Translations under genes and position numbers: made by a program
Origin: Candidatus Cryptobacteroides onthequi
Lineage (GTDB): Bacteria; Bacteroidota; Bacteroidia; Bacteroidales; UBA932
Direction: 5' to 3'
NCBI GenBank assembly: GCA_018066125.1
Contig: JAGHSA010000004.1
Span: 1-64,000 of the forward strand
Length of the DNA: 64,000 nt
In this document: positions 51,842 to 60,178 of the stretch, piece by piece
Numbering within the stretch: position 1 is the first letter of the stretch
Layout of the letters: every line of letters starts with the position of its first letter
The notes under the pieces: generated by a model
What the model was told of the DNA's origin: nothing
The model's input: only the letters and a program-made list of their open reading frames with translations
Database searches by the model: none

Positions 51842-53194
51842 ATGAAAGAATACATACTTACCCCTGAGGAGATGGATTTCACCCGCAGATGCCGGGAGCT
51901 TGCGCTCCGCAAGGGCGTCCAGAAGATCAGGGTGACTGCAAACAAGAGCACCATGGATCTCATCGGCACCCTCAACGGGGAGATCGACAAGGTCACGCAC
52001 TGCATGGACAGATCGATCAGCATCTGCGTCTTCGTGGACGGAAGGTACGGCTCTTTCGCCACCAACCGCTTTGACGAAGAGGAACTTGACTCTTTCCTCG
52101 ACAAGGCCATCAGCACCACCAGGATGCTGGCTGAAGACGGATTCCGGGATCTCCCCGACCCATCCAGGACAGCCAAGGATGCAAAGACGGGACTCGAGCT
52201 CGAGCTTTTCGATGACAGATATGATACCGTCACGCCCCAGGAGCGCCTCCGTATGGCACTTGACGCCTCCATTTTCGGAAAGGAGGATGGAGGTGACAGG
52301 TGGACTCTGGTCTCAGAGGAAGCGGAATACTCCGACAGTGTGTTCGACACCTACCTCATAGATTCCCAGGGGCTCGAATGCAGGCACATCGAGACGTCAT
52401 TCGAGTACGGAGTCGAAATAACCGTAGAGGACAGTGAGGGTGACAAATACAGCGGATACTGGTGGGACGGCACTCCCCTCCTCAAGGACCTGAGCATCAT
52501 GGAATGCTGCCCCAAGGCACTCGAACGCGCAGTGGCGCAGATGGCCCCGAAGGGACATCGAGGCGGCAGATTCAATATGGTCATCGACTCCGAGGTCGCA
52601 TCGAAAGTGGTGTCCCCTGTGCTGAAGGCGCTTAACGCCTACTCGCTCCAGCAGAACAACTCCTTCATGATGGACACTCTGGGCAAGAAGGTGTTCCCTG
52701 AAGGCCTCAGCATCATAGACTGCTGCCGCAACAAGGGAGAGACCGGCTCGAGATATTTCGATTCGGAAGGTGTGGTTTCTGTCCAGAGGCCTGTCATACA
52801 GAACGGCGAGGTGATGATGTACTTCGTCAACACCTACATGTCCGGGAAGATGGCCATGGCACCTACCATCGAGGAGCCTATCAGGCCGAAAGTGATGCCG
52901 TACCCGCAGGCAGGACTCAAGAAGGATGACATCCTGAAGCTATGCGGCAGCGGCATATACGTGACAGAGTTCAACGGCGGCAACAGCAATTCTTCGACCG
53001 GAGACTTCTCCTATGGCATCGAAGGATTTGCTTTCAAGAACGGAAAGATCACACACCCGGTAAGAGAGATGGTCGTGACAGGAAACTTCCTCACCCTGTG
53101 GAGCCACCTGCTGGCATGCGGAGATGACGCAAGGCTCTGCATGTCAAAACTTATTCCTACCTTAGCATTTTCTGACGTAGATTTCAGTTCATAG
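51842..53194 (+). CDS. tldE: TldE/PmbA-type partner subunit of the TldD protease
   Basis: This 450-residue protein shares the TldD fold but has no HExxxH motif, as expected of the TldE/PmbA subunit. Recognisable segments are MDSEVASKV-like VIDSEVAS, FPEGLSIIDCC, FDSEGV, and C-terminal NGKITHPVREMVVTGNFL. It directly follows tldD with no gap, and the SlyD-like gene starts 2 nt after its stop. Confidence 0.92.
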   Translation: MKEYILTPEEMDFTRRCRELALRKGVQKIRVTANKSTMDLIGTLNGEIDKVTHCMDRSISICVFVDGRYGSFATNRFDEEELDSFLDKAISTTRMLAEDGFRDLPDPSRTAKDAKTGLELELFDDRYDTVTPQERLRMALDASIFGKEDGGDRWTLVSEEAEYSDSVFDTYLIDSQGLECRHIETSFEYGVEITVEDSEGDKYSGYWWDGTPLLKDLSIMECCPKALERAVAQMAPKGHRGGRFNMVIDSEVASKVVSPVLKALNAYSLQQNNSFMMDTLGKKVFPEGLSIIDCCRNKGETGSRYFDSEGVVSVQRPVIQNGEVMMYFVNTYMSGKMAMAPTIEEPIRPKVMPYPQAGLKKDDILKLCGSGIYVTEFNGGNSNSSTGDFSYGIEGFAFKNGKITHPVREMVVTGNFLTLWSHLLACGDDARLCMSKLIPTLAFSDVDFSS

Positions 53195-53196
53195 CA

Positions 53197-53850
53197 ATGA
53201 AAATAGACAAGCATAAGGTCGTCGTCCTGACCTACGAACTCAAAGTGGACGGAATGATTGCCGACAAGGCTACAGAGATCAAGCCCCTGGACTATATCCA
53301 GGGCTGCCACATGCTCATCCCTGCATTTGAAGACCAGCTCGAAGGAAAGCAGGAGGGAGATTCATTTGAGTTTTCACTCCAGCCGGAAGACGGTTACGGC
53401 CCATACGAGCCCAAGCACAGGTTTGACATCCCGAAAAGCTCATTCGAGATCAACGGAGAGATACGGGAAGACCTTCTCCAGGTGGGAAGGATGATCCCTA
53501 TGCTCAACGGGAACGGTGATGTCTGCCACGCTCTAATCGTGGAAATCAAGGAGGAAAGCGTGACTGTCGACTTCAACCACCCTATGGCCGGAAAGGTGCT
53601 GAACTTCACCGGCAAGATTCTTTCTGTACGCGAAGCTACGGAGAAAGAACTTTCCGAGGGACTTCACGGAGAATTCCTTCCTCAGCAGGGTCACGGCTGC
53701 GGTGGCGGATGCCACGGTTGCGGCGGACACGGAGAAGAGGGAGGATGCTGCGGAGGCCATGGTGAAGACGGAGGTTGCTGTGGAGGCCATGACAGTGAAG
53801 GCGGATGCTGCGGAGGTCATGGAGAAGGCTGCGGCTGTCACCAGAACTAG
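53197..53850 (+). CDS. slyD: SlyD-like FKBP-type prolyl isomerase with Cys/His-rich tail
   Basis: This 217-residue protein has a SlyD-like FKBP domain with an insert-in-flap chaperone segment (about 1-150): KVVVLTYELK, LIPAFEDQLEG, PEDGYGPYEP. Residues about 167-217 form a Gly-rich tail with 11 Cys and 6 His, built on repeats of GGCCGGH-type units. SlyD tails of this kind bind nickel, zinc or copper and can feed metallo-enzymes. The unit is repeated at the DNA level as a roughly 30-nt tandem repeat. It sits directly after the zinc-dependent TldD/E pair, which raises the possibility of a metal-handling link. Confidence 0.92.
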   Translation: MKIDKHKVVVLTYELKVDGMIADKATEIKPLDYIQGCHMLIPAFEDQLEGKQEGDSFEFSLQPEDGYGPYEPKHRFDIPKSSFEINGEIREDLLQVGRMIPMLNGNGDVCHALIVEIKEESVTVDFNHPMAGKVLNFTGKILSVREATEKELSEGLHGEFLPQQGHGCGGGCHGCGGHGEEGGCCGGHGEDGGCCGGHDSEGGCCGGHGEGCGCHQN

Positions 53851-53862
53851 CATCGTCCTGCC

Positions 53863-54927
53863 ATGAAAGCGGCGGTGGTGATACTCAACTGGAACACCAG
53901 GGATTATCTCCGGAAATTTCTTCCGGGGCTGATCGACAGTTGCATCGGCCTGGACTCCGAAGTGATCGTGGCGGACAGCGCCAGCACCGACGGATCCATG
54001 GAGATGATGCAGGAGGAGTTCCCACAGGTGCGATGCATACGACTCGATGACAATTACGGATTCACCGGAGGTTATGACCGCGCCCTGGAGCAGGTGGAAG
54101 CTGAGTATTATGTACTCATCAATTCCGATGTGGAAGTCACACCGGGCTGGCTCTCCCCTCTGATCACATGGATGGAGTCGCACGGGGATTGCGGCGCATG
54201 CGCCCCGAAACTGCTGTCATGGTTTGACCACGGCACATTCGAGTACGCCGGTGCTGCAGGTGGCATGATAGACAGCTTCGGCTATACATTCTGCCGCGGC
54301 AGAGTCATGTCTATGGTCGAGAAAGACCACGGCCAGTACGACAATCCTGCCGATGTGCTCTGGGCTACGGGCGCCTGCCTGATGGTGAGAAGCCATCTGT
54401 GGAAGGAACTGGGAGGTCTGGATGACCGGTTTTTCGCCCACATGGAGGAGATCGACCTATGCTGGAGGATGCAGCTTCGCGGATGGAAGGTGCAGGTGGT
54501 GCCATCCTCAGTGGTCTATCATCTGGGAGGAGGCACTCTCCCGAGCACTTCCCCATGGAAGCTCCAGCTCAACTTCAGGAACAACCTTCTCCTCCTGGAG
54601 AACAATCTTGCCAAGACATTCTCGATTGACAGTGGAAACGCTGCGGGAGCTCTTGTGAAGGCACGCCTGGCGATATGGCTGAGGATGGCGCTCGACGCCT
54701 GCTCGGCATGCGTCTATCTGATCACCGGCAAGACGGATTATTTCAAGGCGGTCGTCAGAGCCCACAGGGAGTACAGATCCCTGCGCGTGAGAGAGGGTAT
54801 GGAAAGCCTCAGGGAATACATGACCGCATATGCCGGAAAGGCTCATGTTGCCGGCCGGTGGAAAGGATGGATAGTCCTGTCCGCCATTTTAAGGAAAGAA
54901 AAAGTATTTGACCGTATCAAGATATGA
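53863..54927 (+). CDS. Glycosyltransferase family 2, WbbL-like
   Basis: This 354-residue protein has the GT-A fold of GT2 enzymes: VVILNWNTRDYL at the N-terminus, ADSASTDGS, NYGFTGGYDRAL and a DxD-type NSDVEVTPGW, then LWATGACLMVR and FFAHMEEIDLCWR. The pattern resembles rhamnosyltransferases of polysaccharide synthesis, but the sugar cannot be assigned. The TGA stop overlaps the trkA start by 4 nt (ATGA), so expression is coupled. No other cell-envelope glycan gene lies nearby. Confidence 0.88.
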   Translation: MKAAVVILNWNTRDYLRKFLPGLIDSCIGLDSEVIVADSASTDGSMEMMQEEFPQVRCIRLDDNYGFTGGYDRALEQVEAEYYVLINSDVEVTPGWLSPLITWMESHGDCGACAPKLLSWFDHGTFEYAGAAGGMIDSFGYTFCRGRVMSMVEKDHGQYDNPADVLWATGACLMVRSHLWKELGGLDDRFFAHMEEIDLCWRMQLRGWKVQVVPSSVVYHLGGGTLPSTSPWKLQLNFRNNLLLLENNLAKTFSIDSGNAAGALVKARLAIWLRMALDACSACVYLITGKTDYFKAVVRAHREYRSLRVREGMESLREYMTAYAGKAHVAGRWKGWIVLSAILRKEKVFDRIKI

Positions 54928-56282
54928 AAATCACTATCGTAGGAGCCGGGTCTGTAGGCTCGCATCTGGCAAAGATGCTCAGAAGCTCATCCAACGAGAT
55001 AACTGTCATAGATGATGACAAGAAGCGGCTCCAGCAGCTCGCTTCCATGGCAGATGTCGTGACAGTCGAGGGACATCCGACTTCGGTGCAGGTGCTCAAG
55101 GACTCGGACGTAGCCAATGCTGACCTTTTCGTGGCTGTCTACCCGCGTTCAATGCAGGATGTCAACGTCCTCAGCGCACTTATGGCCAAGAAGCTCGGCG
55201 CGGCGAAAGTGATTGCACGAATCAATGACGAGGACTACCTCACCTCGGACAACAAGCTGCTCTTCAAGGAAATGGGTATCGAACTGATGTTCTACCCAGA
55301 GAAGATCGCTTCCGACGAGATAGTGGACAACCTCAGGCACTCGACAAGGACAGAGACCATGGATTTCGCACATGGAAAGCTTCAGGTCGCCATCTTCAAG
55401 CTTGAAGAGGAATCCCAGGTGCTGGACATGCAGCTCGCCGAGTTTGCCGCCATGGTCAAGCAGGACAGTGGAGTCAGTTTCCGAGTCATAGCGATATCAC
55501 GCAACGGCAAGACTGTCATCCCGAGGTTCGACACAAAGTTCCAGTATCACGATCTCGTGTATGTGATAGCCAAGAGAGAGGGCATCCCGGCACTCATGAG
55601 GTATTTCGGAGAAAACAGCTCCGATGTCAACAAGGTCATGATCTACGGAGGAGGACCTATCGCAGAGATGGTGGCCAGATCCCTCAGCACCAGAATCAGC
55701 AGCGTCAAGCTCCTCGAGTCCGACAAGGACAAGTGCATAGAGCTGTCTGAGAGGCTCGAGAAGGTCCAGGTATCACATGGGGACGCCAGGAACTCAGATT
55801 TCCTCCTCGAGGAGGGCATCAAGGACTACAACGCATTCGTGGCGCTTACCGACAATGACGAGACCAACATCCTGGCGTGCGTGGCGGCAAGAAGGTTCGG
55901 AGTGGAGAGAACCATCGCAGAGGTGGAAAACATCGAGTACGCAAAGCTCGCCGAGGATCTTGGAGTGGATGTCGTGATCAACAAGAAACTCATTACCGCG
56001 GGCAGGATCTTCCGATTCACGCTCAGCGGCAAGGCCCGTTTCGTCAAGTACGTCAGCGGTACGGAGGCCGAGATCCTCGAGTACACCGTGGCACAGAACA
56101 GCAGGATCACCAAGACCGAACTCAAGAACATGAACTTCCCGTCGAATGCCATCATCGGAGGCGTGATCAGAGGCAACGACTCGTTCATCGCAGTCGGAGA
56201 TACAGTCATCGAGGCTTATGACAGGGTTGTTGTCTTCGCAAGTGAAGACACAGTCAAGGAAGTGGACGCATTCTTCAGATAG
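54924..56282 (+). CDS. trkA: Trk potassium uptake regulator TrkA
   Basis: TrkA is the NAD(H)-binding peripheral subunit that gates the TrkH potassium channel. This 452-residue protein has two RCK modules: GAGSVGSHLAKML at residue 7 and GGGPIAEMVARSL near 242, each followed by a RCK_C domain. Its normal partner trkH is not beside it; an ABC-F gene follows after 5 nt. Confidence 0.93.
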   Translation: MKITIVGAGSVGSHLAKMLRSSSNEITVIDDDKKRLQQLASMADVVTVEGHPTSVQVLKDSDVANADLFVAVYPRSMQDVNVLSALMAKKLGAAKVIARINDEDYLTSDNKLLFKEMGIELMFYPEKIASDEIVDNLRHSTRTETMDFAHGKLQVAIFKLEEESQVLDMQLAEFAAMVKQDSGVSFRVIAISRNGKTVIPRFDTKFQYHDLVYVIAKREGIPALMRYFGENSSDVNKVMIYGGGPIAEMVARSLSTRISSVKLLESDKDKCIELSERLEKVQVSHGDARNSDFLLEEGIKDYNAFVALTDNDETNILACVAARRFGVERTIAEVENIEYAKLAEDLGVDVVINKKLITAGRIFRFTLSGKARFVKYVSGTEAEILEYTVAQNSRITKTELKNMNFPSNAIIGGVIRGNDSFIAVGDTVIEAYDRVVVFASEDTVKEVDAFFR

Positions 56283-56287
56283 CAGAT

Positions 56288-58075
56288 ATGGCAAGTTATC
56301 TCCAGATCGAGAACATATCCAAATCCTATGGACCCAAAGTCCTTTTCGACAGGATAGGATTCAATATCAATGAAGGCGACAAGATCGCCCTCATCGCGCC
56401 CAACGGCACGGGCAAGACCTCTCTGATGAGGATTCTCGCAGGCAAAGACAAATCCGACTCGGGAGGATCGATCAAGTTCCTCAAGCAGATAAGGATAGCT
56501 TTCCTGGAGCAGGAATATGACTTTGACCCTGAAGCCAGGGTGTATGACCAGGTGGTGGCTTCCTCACAGGAGTTCATGGCCGGTCTGGATGACGACCGCC
56601 TCTTTGAGTACGAACTCCGCATCCGCCAGTTCCTGACATCATTCTCCCTCGGTGACGGCAGCCAGAAGATGAAGGAGCTCTCCGGCGGAGAGGTCAAGAG
56701 AGTGGCACTCACACAGATGCTTGCCACCGAGGCAGATTTCTTCATAATGGATGAGCCTACCAACCACCTCGATCTCGACGCCATCGAATTCCTGGAGGGC
56801 TATCTCAAGAAATCGAGATGCACGCTGTTCATGGTGACTCACGACAGGTATTTCCTGGACCGCGTCTGCAACACGGTGATGGAGATGGACCACGGAGCCA
56901 TATACATCTACAGGGGCGATTATGAGAATTACCTTGTCAAAAGGCAGGAGAGGATAGACAACTACAATGCAGAGACGGACAAGGTGCGCAATATCCTCAG
57001 GCGCGAGCTTGAATGGATACATGCAACCCCGTGTGCGCGCAGCGGAAAGGCGAAGTACCGCAAAGATGCATTCTACGAGCTCAAGGACAGGGCCGAGCAG
57101 GTCTATACAAGCTCAAAAGTCACATTCAGCGATGTCGGAGGAGCATCCAGGCTGGGAAGCAAGATCATCAACTGCAAGGATGTCGATTTCTGGTATGACG
57201 ACAAATGCTACCTCTCGCACTTCACCTACAATTTCCAGCGCTACGAGCGCGTAGGCATCGTGGGACGCAACGGAGTGGGCAAGAGTACATTCATCAACCT
57301 CCTTACCGGATCTGACGGCGAGGGCGGCACGCTCACCGGAGTCATCGACCGCGGAGAGTCGCTCAGGATAGGATACTACCACCAGAGCGGGATGAAGTTT
57401 GACGAGGACCAGACCGTCCTGGAGACGGTCAATGACACACATCTCCTCAGCCAGTTCCTGTTCCCTCACGACATGCTCAGCAACAGGATATCCAAACTCT
57501 CCGGTGGAGAAAAGCGCAGGCTTTACCTGCTCACCATCCTGATGCAGCAGCCCAATCTCCTCATCCTCGACGAGCCTACAAACGACCTCGACATCGTGAC
57601 CCTCAATGTGCTTGAAGAGTATCTCCAGGCTTTCAAAGGGTCTCTGATCATAGTCTCGCATGACCGCCACTTCCTCGACAGACTGGTCGATCATCTTTTC
57701 GTATTCTGCGGGGACGGAGTGGTAAAGGACTTTATCGGAGGCTATTCCGAGTACAGAAGCTACATCAAGGACTATGAAGCCGAACAGAAGAGACTGAAAG
57801 ATGCTGCCGACAAAGCTGCAAAGGCAGCCGCACAGCCTGCACGCCAGCAGTCTCAGCCGGCAAAGAGAAGACTCACCTGGAAAGAGCAGAGGGAGCTGGA
57901 AAGCATTGAAAGCGAGCTCGCCAGTCTCAATGAGGAGAAGGATGCCATAGAGCAGAAACTCTCAGGAGGCACTGCAGCATATGAAGAGATACAGAAAATC
58001 TCCCTCAGGTTCGAAGAAGTGAAATCACTTATCGACGAGAAGGAGATGCGCTGGCTCGAACTTTCCGATATCTAG
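56288..58075 (+). CDS. ABC-F family ATPase (Uup/EttA-like)
   Basis: This 595-residue soluble protein has two ABC ATPase domains with no membrane segments. Walker A motifs are APNGTGKTS (first) and GRNGVGKST (second), with LSGGEVKR and LSGGEKRR signatures and DEPTNHLDLD and DEPTNDLDIV Walker B motifs. The C-terminal helical region (about 495-595) is a coiled-coil rich in Lys and Glu, as in Uup. ABC-F proteins act on ribosomes or rRNA. Its stop shares the sequence CTAG with the convergent fucosidase stop. Confidence 0.93.
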   Translation: MASYLQIENISKSYGPKVLFDRIGFNINEGDKIALIAPNGTGKTSLMRILAGKDKSDSGGSIKFLKQIRIAFLEQEYDFDPEARVYDQVVASSQEFMAGLDDDRLFEYELRIRQFLTSFSLGDGSQKMKELSGGEVKRVALTQMLATEADFFIMDEPTNHLDLDAIEFLEGYLKKSRCTLFMVTHDRYFLDRVCNTVMEMDHGAIYIYRGDYENYLVKRQERIDNYNAETDKVRNILRRELEWIHATPCARSGKAKYRKDAFYELKDRAEQVYTSSKVTFSDVGGASRLGSKIINCKDVDFWYDDKCYLSHFTYNFQRYERVGIVGRNGVGKSTFINLLTGSDGEGGTLTGVIDRGESLRIGYYHQSGMKFDEDQTVLETVNDTHLLSQFLFPHDMLSNRISKLSGGEKRRLYLLTILMQQPNLLILDEPTNDLDIVTLNVLEEYLQAFKGSLIIVSHDRHFLDRLVDHLFVFCGDGVVKDFIGGYSEYRSYIKDYEAEQKRLKDAADKAAKAAAQPARQQSQPAKRRLTWKEQRELESIESELASLNEEKDAIEQKLSGGTAAYEEIQKISLRFEEVKSLIDEKEMRWLELSDI

Positions 58076-60123
58076 AAGATCATCCTCAGATTGTACAGTT
58101 CGCAGTCTTTATGCTGTGAATCCTCATCGGCCTGGCGTATGGTGACGGTATGGCTGGAACTCTTCCTGAAGTCAGGGAGATACACAGGTGTGGAATAGAT
58201 GTTCTGATCGTCTGAAACCTTTAGATGCCATTCAATATTGCGCTCGTGCCTGTTGTAGGCACGAAGGACGATCTGATTGTCACCAGGTCTCAGATTGACG
58301 CGGACCTTCTCCATCCTGTAGGCGCATCTGTAAGGATTGAGATGCTTCATCACAGAATAGCCATTGACATAGAGTTCGACACCGTTGCCCGCACCGACCT
58401 CCATGATGACTTCCTGTTCACATGGCGAAGTGACTGTCTCCATGACATACACGGTCTGGAAAGGTCTGGCCTCGACAGTCTGATGATCGAGTGCAACAGA
58501 CTGCCACTTGGCCTCCTTGTCTCCGTCCGGTGAGACGGATGGAGAGAACAGGTCATGGGCGTCGGCATCGAAAGTACTCTTCCTGGTGTGGCAGACATAC
58601 CTGTTGCTTTCTGCAACACGAGCCTGCATGATGGACTTGGGAGCATCTTTGTGGAGAGTGTAGGCATATGGCTTCCCATCCAGAGTCACCTCCACCTGCT
58701 TATCGACATCCGTAGCCGTATATGTAAAGCATACACCGGCAAGCTTGCGGGTGGAGTGAGTGTTCCATGTGTAGCTCACATCGCTTCTGTAGTTTGTATA
58801 GTAGTCCTGACAGCAGTAGCTGTTCTTTGTGATCCTGGTGTTGGTCTGCTTTGACTCTGCAGGGAGTACAGGACGCTTGAATGTCAGCTTCACAACCTTT
58901 ATGTCTCCAGTATAGGCGTCCGCATCGAATTTCACTGAGAGGGCATCCTTCTGGAGCTTCACCTTCGCCGGGCCCTCAGCCTTCAGAAGCTTGTTGTCCT
59001 TGACAGGAAGAGTGATCTCTCCACTTGACGGACGTTTCCCCGAGAGGATGAGATAGAGGACATTGGACTTTCTGGTCACACCGCCCCATGCGAAACGGGA
59101 GCGGAAAGGACTCTGGGTCGTACCGTAGATGGCCTCGCCGTTCCTGTCGAGCCATTTCCCGATCTCCTCGAGAACCGCAGCCTCGAACGGCACGACTGCT
59201 CCGTCATCCATGGGTCCTATATTCAGGAGGAAGTTTCCACCGCCTGAGGCCACTCTGATGAGGCTCCTGAGCTTTTCCTGAGCCTTGTCATGAGAGCTTC
59301 CCCTGACCTGCCAGCTGCGATATCCCCAAGTCTCATCAAACATGGATGCACATGACTGCCACGGTGTCTGAAGTGTAGCCTCCGGATAGTAGTTGTCACT
59401 CATCACGGCAAAATCATAGTATCCGTTGCCGAGACGGCCGCTTACCATGCATGAAGGCTGGTATTCATGTACCAGATTGTAGAGTTCGCGGCTCTGCTGA
59501 GGCGACAGGCTGCCCATGTCGAACCACAGTTCGCTTACATCTCCATAGCGTGTCACAAGTTCCTTCACCTGCGCCAGATTGAGCTGATGGTGCACCTCGG
59601 GAATCGGGTTGGCATTGTGGGATGTGATATTGGACGCACCAGGATAGTGCCAGTCGACAAGTGAGAAGTACATGCCGAATTTTACTCCTCCCCTCCTGCA
59701 GGCTTCAGACATCTCCATCATGTAGTCACGGTGCGACGGAGTGGAATCATAGGAATTGAAATCCGTAGTCTCTGTCTTGAACATGCAGAAGCCGTCATGG
59801 TGCTTCGAAGTGATCACCACAGAGCGCATCCCTGCCCTCTTGGCAAGTGCAACGATCTCATCTGCATTGAAGTTCACAGGGTCGAATGTATCTGCGACTT
59901 TCTCATACACATCGGAGTAGATGCCGGCATGGGACTGTATCTGCTCGCTGTAGCCGCGATGTATCTCATTCCCCTCCCAGACTCCGCCAAGAGCGGAATA
60001 CAGCCCGAAGTGAATGAACATCGAATACTTGTCGTCGTACCAGGTATTGCTGGAATTCTGAGCCTTTGCGACAGATGCCGTCACCGCGAGGATGACCAGA
60101 GAGATAAATGCGGTTCTTCTCAT
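58072..60123 (-). CDS. GH29 family alpha-L-fucosidase, secreted
   Basis: GH29 enzymes release L-fucose by a retaining mechanism. This 683-residue protein has a signal peptide (about 1-22, ending AKAQ), the family start WYDDKYSMFIHFGLYS, a TIM barrel with TSKHHDGFCMF and the nucleophile Asp in ELWFDMG, and GGNFLLNIGP. A C-terminal jelly-roll follows (about 530-683). I chose the ATG at 60123: an extension to 60351 would cover the promoters and has no signal character. It converges with the ABC-F gene and is divergent from the regulator at 60179. Confidence 0.92.
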   Translation of the reverse strand: MRRTAFISLVILAVTASVAKAQNSSNTWYDDKYSMFIHFGLYSALGGVWEGNEIHRGYSEQIQSHAGIYSDVYEKVADTFDPVNFNADEIVALAKRAGMRSVVITSKHHDGFCMFKTETTDFNSYDSTPSHRDYMMEMSEACRRGGVKFGMYFSLVDWHYPGASNITSHNANPIPEVHHQLNLAQVKELVTRYGDVSELWFDMGSLSPQQSRELYNLVHEYQPSCMVSGRLGNGYYDFAVMSDNYYPEATLQTPWQSCASMFDETWGYRSWQVRGSSHDKAQEKLRSLIRVASGGGNFLLNIGPMDDGAVVPFEAAVLEEIGKWLDRNGEAIYGTTQSPFRSRFAWGGVTRKSNVLYLILSGKRPSSGEITLPVKDNKLLKAEGPAKVKLQKDALSVKFDADAYTGDIKVVKLTFKRPVLPAESKQTNTRITKNSYCCQDYYTNYRSDVSYTWNTHSTRKLAGVCFTYTATDVDKQVEVTLDGKPYAYTLHKDAPKSIMQARVAESNRYVCHTRKSTFDADAHDLFSPSVSPDGDKEAKWQSVALDHQTVEARPFQTVYVMETVTSPCEQEVIMEVGAGNGVELYVNGYSVMKHLNPYRCAYRMEKVRVNLRPGDNQIVLRAYNRHERNIEWHLKVSDDQNIYSTPVYLPDFRKSSSHTVTIRQADEDSQHKDCELYNLRMIF

Positions 60124-60146
60124 TTGCGAATGGGGATGTTTGATGA

Positions 60147-60172
60147 CAAAGATACTCTTTTTATTATATTTG
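60147..60172. promoter_or_regulatory. Divergent -7 boxes for the fucosidase and the DUF6377 regulator
   Basis: TATCTTTG on the minus strand (60147-60154) serves the fucosidase. TATATTTG on the plus strand (60165-60172) ends 6 nt before the regulator's ATG (60179), so that gene is probably leaderless. The boxes are 10 nt apart. Confidence 0.6.
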
Positions 60173-60178
60173 CGCGAT

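Noticed and set aside
53690..53840. CRISPR-like tandem repeat
   Set aside because: It is an in-frame coding repeat of the SlyD-like tail with no spacers. No array of repeats and spacers was seen anywhere in the window.
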